Positions 26,255-34,837 of a stretch of 40,763 nt of DNA are shown here, piece by piece. Under the pieces are notes generated by a model. The model did not search any database. It worked only from the letters and a program-made list of their open reading frames with translations, and was not told where the DNA came from. Source of the DNA: Verrucomicrobiota bacterium (GTDB lineage Bacteria; Verrucomicrobiota; Verrucomicrobiia; Chthoniobacterales; UBA10450); contig JAFASN010000134.1 of NCBI GenBank assembly GCA_019244415.1, positions 1 to 40,763 on the forward strand, read 5' to 3'. The position numbers and the translations under genes were made by a program. Position 1 is the stretch's first letter; each line of letters opens with the position of its first letter.

Positions 26255-26800
26255 CTACCGGTTCATCAATCGGCGAACGATCACCACTCCGGCCAGGCCG
26301 CACCCGAGCAAAATCGCTGTTGCTCCACTGTCCGGCACAATTTTTCCGCCCGGGCTGGCGAAGAAATCAATGTGTGAAATTTCCGCCGGGCCATGATCTC
26401 GCCCGTGTTTGTCGATATTGGCGGGCGCGACGACAACGGCGCGGTGCTCAACGTCCGAACTGAGCTGATAAAACTGGCCCCCCTGGTTACCACCGCTCAC
26501 GTAGATGCCGACGAAATCATCCGGAGCCTTCGTCCAAGTGATAGTCGCGCTGTCGTCGGCATTGAACGTGATGGAAAAATTTCCCTCGTGCACGGTGACT
26601 CCGTTGCCGGCTCCATTCACGCGCGAGATGCAAGTAAATAGACTGTTTTTCGCGAAGAAGACCTTGGCTGCGGCCAGAGTGGCCGCTGGGCTGTCCGGAT
26701 CAACGTCGTCGATCGCGAAGCGGATGGTATGGGCGCGTGCGAACGAGCAGATGCCGACGTACAGAATCGGTGCGAGGAGTGCGTACTTCAATGTTCTCAT
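26255..26800 (-). CDS. Secreted VPDSG-CTERM sorting-domain protein
   Basis: 181 residues from ATG 26800, with signal peptide KYALLAPILYVGICSFARA. The C-terminus is a textbook VPDSG-CTERM tail: KIVPDSGAT, a hydrophobic helix ILLGCGLAGVVIV and the basic RRLMNR. The mature part (HTIRFAIDDVDPDSPAA..., DDSATITWTKAPDDFVGIYVSG) is a beta-rich domain I cannot name. It converges on xrtC, its likely processing enzyme. A TTGGCA sequence at 26866-26871 on the same strand resembles half of a sigma-54 element, but the -12 part (TTGA) does not fit. Confidence 0.88.
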   Translation of the reverse strand: MRTLKYALLAPILYVGICSFARAHTIRFAIDDVDPDSPAATLAAAKVFFAKNSLFTCISRVNGAGNGVTVHEGNFSITFNADDSATITWTKAPDDFVGIYVSGGNQGGQFYQLSSDVEHRAVVVAPANIDKHGRDHGPAEISHIDFFASPGGKIVPDSGATAILLGCGLAGVVIVRRLMNR

Positions 26801-27167
26801 TGCTGGGCAGGGTGCGAGCTGGTGAGCAGCATACGCTGCACCAGCGAGCTGCTATCAAGCGATATTGCCAAATCTCAACAGACGTGTAAATCGCTGGGTA
26901 AAAGGAATTTGCCAGAAAATTTGACAACCGTTTTATTTGCAATCATCGGATTTTCTCACTTTTGCAAGTTTTGTAAATGAATTCGACGCCTCAGGCTCCA
27001 GCCGCTCAGTTGCAACGCGCGAAGTGTTGAAAACTAACGAGTTATCGATAGTTACGCAGGCGTCGGCAGGATTACCGCTCTGGGGGCATAGTACGCGTTA
27101 CGCTCGCCAGGTGAGATTACGAGAGCGCTTGCGTTGCTCCGTTCCGCTGCTGTATAGAAGCGGTCAC
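26801..27167. other. 367-base gap between the VPDSG gene and the Wza-like gene
   Basis: No gene seen; the frame open from 26937 only becomes protein-like at 27168. The stretch 26860-26985 is clearly more AT-rich than its surroundings and contains TTGACA at ~26924, but I see no convincing -10 at 16-18 bases. The 8-base arms CGACGCCT (26984-26991) and AGGCGTCG (27058-27065) are perfectly complementary, with AACTA/TAGTT nested inside, so the leader of the downstream gene could fold. No known riboswitch was recognised. Confidence 0.4.
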
Positions 27168-27794
27168 ATGAAGCGATCGAGCATCAGCAAATTCATCAAC
27201 TTACGTTTTGTACTTGGGCTGCTCGTGTGCGCGGCCTGTGCCATAGCCGGGTGCCAGTCGGACATCGGCAACGGACAAAGTCTCGCCAGCCAGGCCGCGC
27301 CTCCGACGCGGGTCACACTTACGGCGGGTGATACCGTGCGCCTCACTTTCAGCGGTGCGCCTGAGCTGAACCAGGCGCAAAAGATCCGGGCTGACGGTAA
27401 GCTAAGCCTTCCGCTCATCGGCGAAATGGATGCCGCGGGGAAAACCGTCGCTGCTCTGCAAGGTGACCTGACACAAGCGTACAAGTCCCAGCTGAAAAAC
27501 AGCGAAGTGCTCGTCACGCTCGAGAACGCGCCGGCCACGGTGGTGATCTCTGGTGCAGTCGCAAAGCCGGACCGGATCGAGTTCGACAAACCGACGACCG
27601 TACTTCAGGCAATCATGCAGGCGGGCGGCGCGACGCCCTTCGGCAATATGAAAGCGGTGCGACTCATCCGCACCGTCCGAGGCGTGCAGCAAAGCCAGGT
27701 GCTCGACTTGACTCCCATTCTGCGCGGCGAAGCGACGAAGCCGTTTTATGTGCGTGACGGCGACGTAATTTTTGTGCCGCAGTCGCTATTTTAA
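27168..27794 (+). CDS. Polysaccharide export (Wza-like) outer-membrane lipoprotein
   Basis: 208 residues from ATG 27168, chosen because it opens a lipoprotein signal (LRFVLGLLVCAACAIAGC, lipid-modified Cys29). The Poly_export domain covers ~45-125 (LTAGDTVRLTFSGAPELNQ, IRADGKLSLPLIGEM), then one SLBB-type domain (VVISGAVAKPDRIEF... to VRDGDVIFVPQ). This is shorter than E. coli Wza and has a single SLBB. It would form or contribute to the outer-membrane exit channel for exopolysaccharide. No Wzc/chain-length gene is adjacent. The PrsKRT genes follow on the same strand. Confidence 0.88.
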   Translation: MKRSSISKFINLRFVLGLLVCAACAIAGCQSDIGNGQSLASQAAPPTRVTLTAGDTVRLTFSGAPELNQAQKIRADGKLSLPLIGEMDAAGKTVAALQGDLTQAYKSQLKNSEVLVTLENAPATVVISGAVAKPDRIEFDKPTTVLQAIMQAGGATPFGNMKAVRLIRTVRGVQQSQVLDLTPILRGEATKPFYVRDGDVIFVPQSLF

Positions 27795-27806
27795 GCTGCG
27801 GCTTAG

Positions 27807-27826
27807 CAGCCGGCGCACGGCTGTGT
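27807..27826 (+). terminator. Possible weak terminator hairpin after the Wza-like gene
   Basis: Just after the stop, the short arms CAGCCG and CGGCTG enclose a GCGCA loop, followed by TGTTGCAACGG. There is no T-run, so Rho-independent termination is doubtful; it could be only local structure before the sigma-54 element at 27870. Confidence 0.25.
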
Positions 27827-27869
27827 TGCAACGGAAAAGTTCGGCCTGGCCACATCCGCCGCGGTCGAC

Positions 27870-27886
27870 CGGGCACGTGTCTTGCG
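27870..27886 (+). promoter_or_regulatory. Sigma-54 (-24/-12) promoter upstream of prsK
   Basis: CGGGCACGTGTCTTGCG contains GGCAC-N5-TTGC, an exact match to the core of TTGGCACRNNNYTTGCW; R8 and Y12 also fit, while the leading TT and the final W do not. Start of transcription is predicted near 27897, 42 bases before GTG 27939. By eye this and the element at 34784 are the only exact cores on either strand of the window. It implies that the PrsK/PrsR operon is itself sigma-54 dependent, possibly self-activated. Confidence 0.65.
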
Positions 27887-27938
27887 CTAGAATGCGCCTG
27901 AGGCGAGACGCTCGCTCGGCTCGCCTGGCATTGTTCAA

Positions 27939-30029
27939 GTGAATTTGGAATCGAATCTGCCATTCATCGCGGCAGGGTTCAGCTTTCTGCTCGCTGTCGC
28001 AGGGATCCTTTGGAAGCGGAATAACCTCGCCAGGTGGTGTTTTGCCCTCGGGATGGCGGGCTTTGCCGCCGACGCGCTCCTGAGCGGGACAGCGTTGAGC
28101 GAGCCGGACATCGGTTCGCTCGAGCGGTTGCGTGATTTCGGCCTGGGATTCAAAACTGTACTTACCGCCATCTGGCTTTGCTTTAGTACAGTGTACTCGC
28201 GGGGCGATGCTGGTCAGTCGCTACGGCGCTGGCGATTGCTCATCGCACTGGTCGTGGCGGTGCCACTCGCTTCAGTAATCCTTTTCCCGGATTCGCTGGT
28301 CGAGGCCAGGACTATTTCGGACACTGGCGATGTATGGCTGCGCTTCGGGACGGCGGCCAAGATCATCAATGGCACCGTACTCGTGGGCACCATCCTCATT
28401 TTGATGAATCTCGAGCGAACATTCCGCGCCGCGGTGGGCAACATGCAGTGGCGTATCAAGTTCCTCATTCTTGGCCTGGCGGTGATTTTCGGTGCGCGTA
28501 TCTACACGCACAGTCAGGCGCTCGTTTTCTCCGGGCACGAGAACGGTCTGACACAAGTGGAAACCGTGGCGCTGCTGATCGGTTGCGTTCTGATGACGAT
28601 CGCCTATTTCCGCCGCGGCTTTAGTGAGATCGACGTTTACCCGTCGCGCGCGGTTCTGCACACCTCCATCACGGTGCTACTCGCGGGGGGATACCTCTTC
28701 GTCATCGGCGTACTTGCGCAACTGGTCTCCCGCTCAGGCAGCGGAGGAGGGTTCCAGCTCGAAGCGTTTCTGGTACTTCTCGGCATCGCGCTGCTTGCCG
28801 TGCTTCTTCTCTCTGAGCGCCTTCGCCAACGGACCCGCAATTTCGTCAGCCGCCATTTCCAACGCCCAAGCTACGATTTTCGGCAGGTCTGGACGCGCTT
28901 TACGCAATCGACCGGCAATGCACTCGATGACGAAAGCCTTTGCGCGGCATCGGCAGCGCTCATTTCGCAGACGTTCAACGTGCTGGGGGTGAACATCTGG
29001 CTCTTCGATGACGAAAAACAGCAACTCACGCTGGCGGCATCAACCGCGCGAGCCCAGCGTGAAACGGCGGAAACGTCCAGGGAGTTCATTCCGCCGCCAT
29101 TGCTGAAAACGCAAAGGGTATTCGATCTGACCACCGTCAAGGAAGACTGGGCGACGATGTTACGCGACGTAAGCGGCACCTATGTCCACGGAGGCGGCAA
29201 TCCAATTTGCGTCCTGCTCATTGCCGGCGAGAGATGGCTGGGGGCTGCCATTCTGAGCGATCGGGTGAATGGCGCCACCTACACTCTGGAGGAGTTTGAG
29301 CTGCTGGAATGCATCGGCGACCAGATAGCATCCAACTTGCTTAACCTTCGTCTCGCGCGAAAGATCATGCTTGGTAAGGAACTGGAAGCTTTCCAGTCTA
29401 TCTCGGCATTCTTCGTGCATGACCTGAAGAATACCGCTTCTACCCTGAACCTGATGCTGCAAAACTTTCCTATTCACTATGATGAACCGGAGTTTCGCGC
29501 GGACGCTCTGCGCGGCATCGGTGAGACGACGAAACGTATTAATCAGATTATCGAACGGCTAAGTGCGGTGCGGAACAGACTTGAGCTCAAGCCGGAAGAA
29601 CTGGACCTGAATGCAATTGTGGACCAGGAGTTGCAGGCAGTAAATGCAAGCGCGGGAGTTTCGGTCGAGAAGCAACTGACGCCGCTCCCGAAAGTACAAG
29701 GCGACGCACAGCAGTTGCGGAGTGTGGTGACGAACCTGCTCATCAATGCCCGCGATGCCGTAGGTGAGAGCGGCCGGATACGCGTCGAAACCGAAGCGCG
29801 CAACGGCTGGATCACGCTCTTGGTAGTGGATGACGGCTGCGGGATGTCGCCTGAATTTGTGCGTGATTCGTTATTTCGCCCTTTCAAGACGACGAAGAAG
29901 AAGGGACTTGGGATCGGTATGTTTCAGACCAAAGCGATCGTGGAGGCGCATCATGGAAGGCTGCGTGTCCAGAGCGAAGCTGGAAAAGGGACCGCCTTCC
30001 AAATGGCGCTGCCGGTAAGCACGAGATGA
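27939..30029 (+). CDS. prsK: PrsK-type membrane sensor histidine kinase of the exosortase system
   Basis: 696 residues from GTG 27939. The N-terminal ~290 residues hold about eight membrane helices, then a GAF-like domain (~310-470, VLGVNIWLFDDEKQQLTLAAS). The kinase core follows: phosphoacceptor His494 in FFVHDLKNTAS, an N-box VVTNLLINARDAV, DDGCGMS, and FRPFKTTKKKGLGIGM. HDLKN in place of the usual HExxN and the KTTKKKGLGIGM box are typical of PrsK, the kinase that accompanies PEP-CTERM/exosortase loci. It is predicted to phosphorylate PrsR. Its stop overlaps the prsR start (ATGA). The signal sensed is unknown. Confidence 0.9.
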   Translation: MNLESNLPFIAAGFSFLLAVAGILWKRNNLARWCFALGMAGFAADALLSGTALSEPDIGSLERLRDFGLGFKTVLTAIWLCFSTVYSRGDAGQSLRRWRLLIALVVAVPLASVILFPDSLVEARTISDTGDVWLRFGTAAKIINGTVLVGTILILMNLERTFRAAVGNMQWRIKFLILGLAVIFGARIYTHSQALVFSGHENGLTQVETVALLIGCVLMTIAYFRRGFSEIDVYPSRAVLHTSITVLLAGGYLFVIGVLAQLVSRSGSGGGFQLEAFLVLLGIALLAVLLLSERLRQRTRNFVSRHFQRPSYDFRQVWTRFTQSTGNALDDESLCAASAALISQTFNVLGVNIWLFDDEKQQLTLAASTARAQRETAETSREFIPPPLLKTQRVFDLTTVKEDWATMLRDVSGTYVHGGGNPICVLLIAGERWLGAAILSDRVNGATYTLEEFELLECIGDQIASNLLNLRLARKIMLGKELEAFQSISAFFVHDLKNTASTLNLMLQNFPIHYDEPEFRADALRGIGETTKRINQIIERLSAVRNRLELKPEELDLNAIVDQELQAVNASAGVSVEKQLTPLPKVQGDAQQLRSVVTNLLINARDAVGESGRIRVETEARNGWITLLVVDDGCGMSPEFVRDSLFRPFKTTKKKGLGIGMFQTKAIVEAHHGRLRVQSEAGKGTAFQMALPVSTR

Positions 30030-31366
30030 CTATCCTTCTAGTAGATGACGACGAGACGATTCGTACTCAGATGAAATGGACGCTGGGGCGTGAGTACGAA
30101 ATCGTGATGGCGGAAGATCGTCCCGGCGCTCTCGCGGCCTACCATAAACATAAGCCAACGGTGACACTACTGGACCTCGGTTTACCGCCGCAGCCGAATG
30201 ATCCGGGGGAAGGTCTCGCCACCTTGTCCGAGATACTACAATCGAATGAGGCGGCGAAGGTGATTGTCGTCTCCGGCCAGGCTGAAAAGAAGAATGCACT
30301 TGAGGCGGTAGGCGCCGGTGCTTACGACTTCCTTTGCAAGCCAGTAGATCCAGATGAAGTAAAGCTGCTGCTGCGCCGAGTGAGCTATCTGGCTGGACTG
30401 GAAGAAGAGTACCGTGAACTGCAACGCAACAGCCGGGTCGATACGTTTGAAGACATGCTTGGCACGAGCCGCCAGATGCAAGGCGTGTTCGCATTCATTC
30501 GCAAGGTGGCGACGACTACCGCGCCGGTACTATTGCTGGGGGAAAGTGGCACCGGCAAAGAGATGGCTGCTCTGGCTATTCACCGGCGGGGCGCGCGCAA
30601 AGATGGGCCGTTCGTGCCGATTAACTGCAACGCCATTCCCGAGAACCTGCTCGAAAGCGAACTATTCGGCCACGAGAAAGGTGCATTCACCGGAGCGAGC
30701 GCGCAGCGTAAAGGGCTGGTGGAGACAGCTGCGGGCGGTACTTTATTTTTGGACGAGATCGGTGATCTGCCTCCCACCATTCAGGTGAAGTTGTTGCGTT
30801 TTCTTCAGGAGCAACGTTTCCAGCGCGTGGGCGGAAGGCAGGAGCTCGAGAGCGATGCGCGCGTGATCGCAGCCACGAATGCTGACTTGAAGGAAAAGAT
30901 AAAAACCGGGGCTTTCCGTGAAGACCTTTATTTCCGGCTGGCAGTCGTTGTAATTAGTCTTCCGCCTTTGCGCGAACGCGGTGATGATACTGGTCTTCTG
31001 GCGCAGGAGTTCCTGCAAAGATACGGCGCCCAGAATGGAAAAAAGAACCTGACGTTTACTCCGGAAGCTTTGCGCGCGATCAACTGTCACCGCTGGCCCG
31101 GGAATGTGCGCGAGCTTCAGAATCGAGTGAAACGGGCCGTCATCATGGCTGATACCCGGCGCATTAGCGCAGCGGACTTGGAGTTAACTTCAGGAACTTC
31201 CGGGACAATGACATTGAAAGAAGCGCGGGAGAACCTTGAGAAAGAAATGGTGCAGCAGGCATTAAAGAAACATCTCGGCCGGATCAGTTCGGCAGCAGCC
31301 GAGCTGGGCATAAGCAGGCCGACATTCTACGAGCTGATGGAGAAGCTCGGGATAGAGCGGGAGTAG
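30026..31366 (+). CDS. prsR: PrsR-type sigma-54-dependent response regulator
   Basis: 446 residues from ATG 30026. The receiver domain has phospho-acceptor Asp50 in [10 protein letters not shown]. The AAA+ domain shows Walker A GESGTGKE (172-179), the sigma-54 contact loop GAFTGA (219-224), Walker [10 protein letters not shown] (239-247) and WPGNVREL. A Fis-type helix-turn-helix closes the protein ([20 protein letters not shown]). PrsR proteins bind upstream of genes for PEP-CTERM-type secreted proteins and activate them through RpoN. The sigma-54 elements near prsK and near two following genes are its natural targets here. rpoN itself is not in the window. Confidence 0.93.
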   Translation: MTILLVDDDETIRTQMKWTLGREYEIVMAEDRPGALAAYHKHKPTVTLLDLGLPPQPNDPGEGLATLSEILQSNEAAKVIVVSGQAEKKNALEAVGAGAYDFLCKPVDPDEVKLLLRRVSYLAGLEEEYRELQRNSRVDTFEDMLGTSRQMQGVFAFIRKVATTTAPVLLLGESGTGKEMAALAIHRRGARKDGPFVPINCNAIPENLLESELFGHEKGAFTGASAQRKGLVETAAGGTLFLDEIGDLPPTIQVKLLRFLQEQRFQRVGGRQELESDARVIAATNADLKEKIKTGAFREDLYFRLAVVVISLPPLRERGDDTGLLAQEFLQRYGAQNGKKNLTFTPEALRAINCHRWPGNVRELQNRVKRAVIMADTRRISAADLELTSGTSGTMTLKEARENLEKEMVQQALKKHLGRISSAAAELGISRPTFYELMEKLGIERE

Positions 31367-31373
31367 TTAATTT

Positions 31374-34300
31374 ATGGGAAAGAGATTATTGCAACGAGCG
31401 ACTTCCGTTCTCTGTGCCGCGCTGATTGTGGGAGGCTGCACTCCGGCGGCGAAGAAGAAGCGTTATAGCGAAGCAGCAGAGCGTTACTATCAGAGCGGCG
31501 AGTACGACAAGGCGCGAATCGAGTACATGAACCTGTTGCAACTTGACCAGCAGAATGAACAGGCTTTCGCACATGTAGGCATGATCTGGGCCGATGATGG
31601 CGCCCCGCTTCGCGCGGGAGCGTTCCTTATGCGCGCGCTGGAGCTTGCGCCACAGGATAACGCTACACGAAAGAAGCTGGTGCGCGTCTATCTGGCTGTC
31701 GGACGGCCGGCTGATGCGCGCAAGGAAGCTTTGACATTACTAGAAAAGACACCGGGCGATGGTGAAGCTTTGGTGTTGCTGGTGGATGCCTCGCAGAAAC
31801 CGGAGGAGCTGGCGGATGCAGAGCAACGGGTAAATCAATTTAGCGAAAAGGAGTCGCCCTACGTTCATCTGGCGCGCGCGGGTCTGGCCGCGAAGAAAGG
31901 AGATCGTAACGCGATCGAACCGGAGTTGGAACGCGCAATTGCGGCGGACCCGAAGCTCGCAGTTGCGCATGGCGCGCTGGCGAGCTGGTACCGCGCGACG
32001 AACGAGCTGAACAAGGCCGCGACCGAGTTCGAGAAGGCCGCCAACAATACACCGCTCCGTTCGGTCGAGCGACAAGCGCTCGCGGAATTCAAAGTACAAC
32101 TGGGTCAGATCGACCAGGCTGACTCATTGCTCAAAGCCGTTACGGACAAGGCTCCAGACTTCCTTCCCGCTTGGATACTTCAGGCGAAGATCGCCAATCG
32201 CGAGAAAAAGTACGATGACGCTTTGCGACTGATCGAGAACGTGCTCAGCCGCGACGCGAACAACATCGAGGGGCGCGTGGTGCAAGCAGAGACGTGGCTG
32301 GCGCGCGGCCAGACGAAGAAGGCGCTGGATTCGCTGGAAAGCCTGAACACCACCTTTCCTCAAACGCCAATGATCAAGTACACCATGGCGCAAGCGTATC
32401 TCCAAAGTAACAACACCAATCAGGCCATGAGTGAGCTGGATGAAGTGGTGCGGTTAAGTCCGAACTTCCCCGAGGCTGTGCTGTTGCGCGCTGAGCTGCG
32501 ACTTAAGAATGGCGATCCACAATCTATAATAGAACCTTTGCAGCGGCTCTTGAGTATTTCGCCCCAGCTTACTCCTGCGGCGGTGCTACTGGCGGAAGCT
32601 TATCGCGCCTCGGGCCGGCTGGATGAAGCCGCCGGCATCATCCAGGAGCAGATCAAACGCGCGCCAAAGAATGCTTCGTTTCACGCCATGCTCGGTATGA
32701 TTTTGAGGCAGCAAAATAAGAACGATGAGGCGCAGCAAGAGTTTGAGCAGGCTTTGCAAATCGACCCAGCGAATGAAGCATCTATCACTCAGCTGGTTGA
32801 CCTGGACGTTTCCCGAAAGGATTTCGCGACTGCTTTGCGGCGCGTCACCGAGCTCCGGGAGAAAGCGCCACACTCAGGAACACCCTATTATTTGGAAGGA
32901 AAGGTAGATGCGGCGCAGGGTAAGTTTGACCTCGCGCAAGAGGCGCTATTTAAAGCCATCGATTTGGAGCCGGATCAAAATCGATCCTACGATCTGTTGC
33001 TTGGGGTGTACCCCCGAGCTAACAAGTTGCCTGAAGCACTTCAGCGGCTGAACTCTATCCTGGCAAAGAAGCCAGATGACGCGCGGGCATTGCTCCTGAG
33101 CGGACTTATCTATGACCAGTTGAAGGATTCAACCAATGCCCGCACGGCCTATGAAAAAGTGCTGGCGATCAACCCGAATTCTGTGCCGGCGTTGAATAAT
33201 CTCGCTTACATCTACGCTGAGAAGCTGAACGATCTCACCAAGGCCGCGGACCTCGCGCAAAAGGCCCGATCCATTGCGCCAAACGACCCTTCTGTACTCG
33301 ATACGCTCGGCTGGATTCTATACAAACAGGGCGAGTACCAACAGGCGAGTGATCTTCTGGCCCAGGCGGTGGCGAGGAATTCGGCAGGCCCGGAGATTGA
33401 GTACCACAGAGGAATGGCGAACTACATGATGGGGCGCAGCGACGTAGCTCGTGCCGCGCTCGAGAAAGCCGCAGCCGCACCGGAGAATTTCGCCGGCAAG
33501 GATGAAGCGAAGCGATATCTCGCGATGCTTGATAATAACAAACAGCAGTCCGTGGCCGAGCTGGAAGCTGTTTTGAAGCAGCAGCCAAATGACCCAATCG
33601 CGCTGATGAAGATCGGTGCCGCCTACGAGGGCGATGGCGCAATGAGTAAAGCAGCCGACGCCTATGAACACGCGCTGACGCTGAACCCGAAGCTCGCCAC
33701 AGCAGCTTTAAAGATCGCACAGCTGAACGCCGGGCCATTGAAAGACCCCGAAAAAGCAATGGAATTCGCGAAAAAGGCGCGGGAACTTGCTCCGACTGAC
33801 CCGAAAGCGACGGCGATCGTAGGAAGCATCGCGTTACAATTGAACAACACGGCGTGGGCATATGGCCTGTTACAGGAAAGCGCGCGGCAGCTGCCGGGCG
33901 ACGCAACTGTTCTGCATGATCTCGCCTGGGCCGCGTACCTTCTCGGCAAGACCGACGAAGCTACTAATTCGATGCAGCAAGTACTCGATTCGCACCCGAG
34001 CACAACGCTGCACGATGACGCGGAGAAATTCCTGGCGATGGCCAAAGAACCTGCCAATGCCTCAGCAGAGCCGGATATCCAGAAGGTGCTTGCTTCTGAT
34101 CCTGCGTACCTGCCGGCCCTAGTCGCTCGCGCTGCGGTGCAATCAAGCAACGGTGACACAAAAGCTGCTTCAGCTACGTACTCCACGATTTTGCAGCGCT
34201 GGCCTGAGTTTGCTCCAGCGCAGCGGGACCTGGCGGCGTTGCTCATTCAGGATCCGCAGAACGTGGACGCCGCCTACGATCTCGCCACTAAAGCGCGTAA

Positions 34301-34571
34301 GACGCTTCCAGGAGACCCGAAAATTGCCGAGGTGCTGGGGCGGGTCAATTATGAGCGAAAGGAATACGGGCGCGCAATCCAGCTGTTCCAGGAGGCGCAA
34401 CTCCACCAGCCGCTCGACCCGGTCTCCCTGTACTATTTGGGCATGGCACACGCGCAGGCGAAACATTCCAACCAAGCGCGTGAAGCGCTGAATCAATCCT
34501 TGACCCAGGGTTTACCTGAGCCGCAAGCGGCTGATGCGCGTCAAACACTCGCGACACTCGGCTCTCCGTAG
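31374..34571 (+). CDS. prsT: PrsT-type TPR-repeat lipoprotein of the exosortase system
   Basis: 1065 residues from ATG 31374, seven bases after prsR. The lipoprotein signal VLCAALIVGGC gives lipidated Cys22. The rest is almost wholly tetratricopeptide repeats, for example AERYYQSGEYDKARIEYMNL and DTLGWILYKQGEYQQASDLL, probably more than twenty units. PrsT is found with PrsK/PrsR and exosortases. Its role is not established but is likely as a periplasmic or outer-membrane scaffold for polysaccharide export or for sorted proteins. The sequence shows no frameshift or break. Confidence 0.9.
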   Translation: MGKRLLQRATSVLCAALIVGGCTPAAKKKRYSEAAERYYQSGEYDKARIEYMNLLQLDQQNEQAFAHVGMIWADDGAPLRAGAFLMRALELAPQDNATRKKLVRVYLAVGRPADARKEALTLLEKTPGDGEALVLLVDASQKPEELADAEQRVNQFSEKESPYVHLARAGLAAKKGDRNAIEPELERAIAADPKLAVAHGALASWYRATNELNKAATEFEKAANNTPLRSVERQALAEFKVQLGQIDQADSLLKAVTDKAPDFLPAWILQAKIANREKKYDDALRLIENVLSRDANNIEGRVVQAETWLARGQTKKALDSLESLNTTFPQTPMIKYTMAQAYLQSNNTNQAMSELDEVVRLSPNFPEAVLLRAELRLKNGDPQSIIEPLQRLLSISPQLTPAAVLLAEAYRASGRLDEAAGIIQEQIKRAPKNASFHAMLGMILRQQNKNDEAQQEFEQALQIDPANEASITQLVDLDVSRKDFATALRRVTELREKAPHSGTPYYLEGKVDAAQGKFDLAQEALFKAIDLEPDQNRSYDLLLGVYPRANKLPEALQRLNSILAKKPDDARALLLSGLIYDQLKDSTNARTAYEKVLAINPNSVPALNNLAYIYAEKLNDLTKAADLAQKARSIAPNDPSVLDTLGWILYKQGEYQQASDLLAQAVARNSAGPEIEYHRGMANYMMGRSDVARAALEKAAAAPENFAGKDEAKRYLAMLDNNKQQSVAELEAVLKQQPNDPIALMKIGAAYEGDGAMSKAADAYEHALTLNPKLATAALKIAQLNAGPLKDPEKAMEFAKKARELAPTDPKATAIVGSIALQLNNTAWAYGLLQESARQLPGDATVLHDLAWAAYLLGKTDEATNSMQQVLDSHPSTTLHDDAEKFLAMAKEPANASAEPDIQKVLASDPAYLPALVARAAVQSSNGDTKAASATYSTILQRWPEFAPAQRDLAALLIQDPQNVDAAYDLATKARKTLPGDPKIAEVLGRVNYERKEYGRAIQLFQEAQLHQPLDPVSLYYLGMAHAQAKHSNQAREALNQSLTQGLPEPQAADARQTLATLGSP

Positions 34572-34683
34572 CGCGTCCAGGCACGAAGCGGTGTCGGATT
34601 CCCTGATGTTATTCACACCCGCCTAAACGGCGAGAAGACAATGACTTAGTGTTTTTGCGAGGCGCAGGAAGAAAACGGCGTCG

Positions 34684-34699
34684 GAAACGCTTACGTTTC
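34684..34699. repeat. Perfect inverted repeat GAAACG-CTTA-CGTTTC, candidate PrsR enhancer site
   Basis: Six-base arms are separated by four bases and flanked by partly symmetric CG/GG. The centre lies about 93 bases upstream of the -24 GG at 34786-34787, a usual distance for a sigma-54 activator site. It lies outside any gene. Binding by PrsR is inference; I did not find the same palindrome upstream of the other candidate promoters. Confidence 0.4.
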
Positions 34700-34783
34700 G
34701 GCGGAATTTGCCCTGAACGAAATTGCTGATACTTTTAACTCTAAGATACTGTTGCTGTGTGGGATGTGAACCGTAGTCGTCGC

Positions 34784-34800
34784 GTGGCACAGCGATTGCT
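34784..34800 (+). promoter_or_regulatory. Sigma-54 (-24/-12) promoter of the TPDSG protein gene
   Basis: GTGGCACAGCGATTGCT has the exact GGCAC-N5-TTGC core plus T2, A8 and final T, differing from the consensus TTGGCACRNNNYTTGCW only at T1 and Y12. Transcription should start near 34811, 27 bases before ATG 34838, which has an AGGGA ribosome site. It lies directly downstream of prsKRT, matching the known role of PrsR. Confidence 0.75.
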
Positions 34801-34837
34801 AAACATGCGGCAGGTTAGTTAAAACAGGGAAAAACAT

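Larger units (their letters stand above)
34572..34837. other. Regulatory intergenic region upstream of the TPDSG protein gene
   Basis: 266 bases without a gene. It holds the inverted repeat at 34684-34699 and the exact sigma-54 core at 34784-34800. It is more AT-rich from 34700 to 34760. No Rho-independent terminator for prsT was identified. Confidence 0.6.

Noticed and set aside
26854..26871. Possible sigma-54 element upstream of the VPDSG gene (TTGGCA then TTGA)
   Set aside because: The -24 half is good, but the GC of the -12 half is missing at the required spacing.
26924..26955. Sigma-70 promoter from TTGACA at ~26924
   Set aside because: No acceptable -10 hexamer at 16-18 bases; listed only as part of the AT-rich gap.
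33235..34246. Long minus-strand open frames within prsT
   Set aside because: The plus frame is an unbroken TPR protein; the minus translations are Ser/Arg/Ala-rich and match nothing.
31374..34571. DNA repeats in prsT as a CRISPR or tandem repeat array
   Set aside because: Periodicity is at the protein level (34-residue TPR units) with diverged DNA; no identical direct repeats or spacers.
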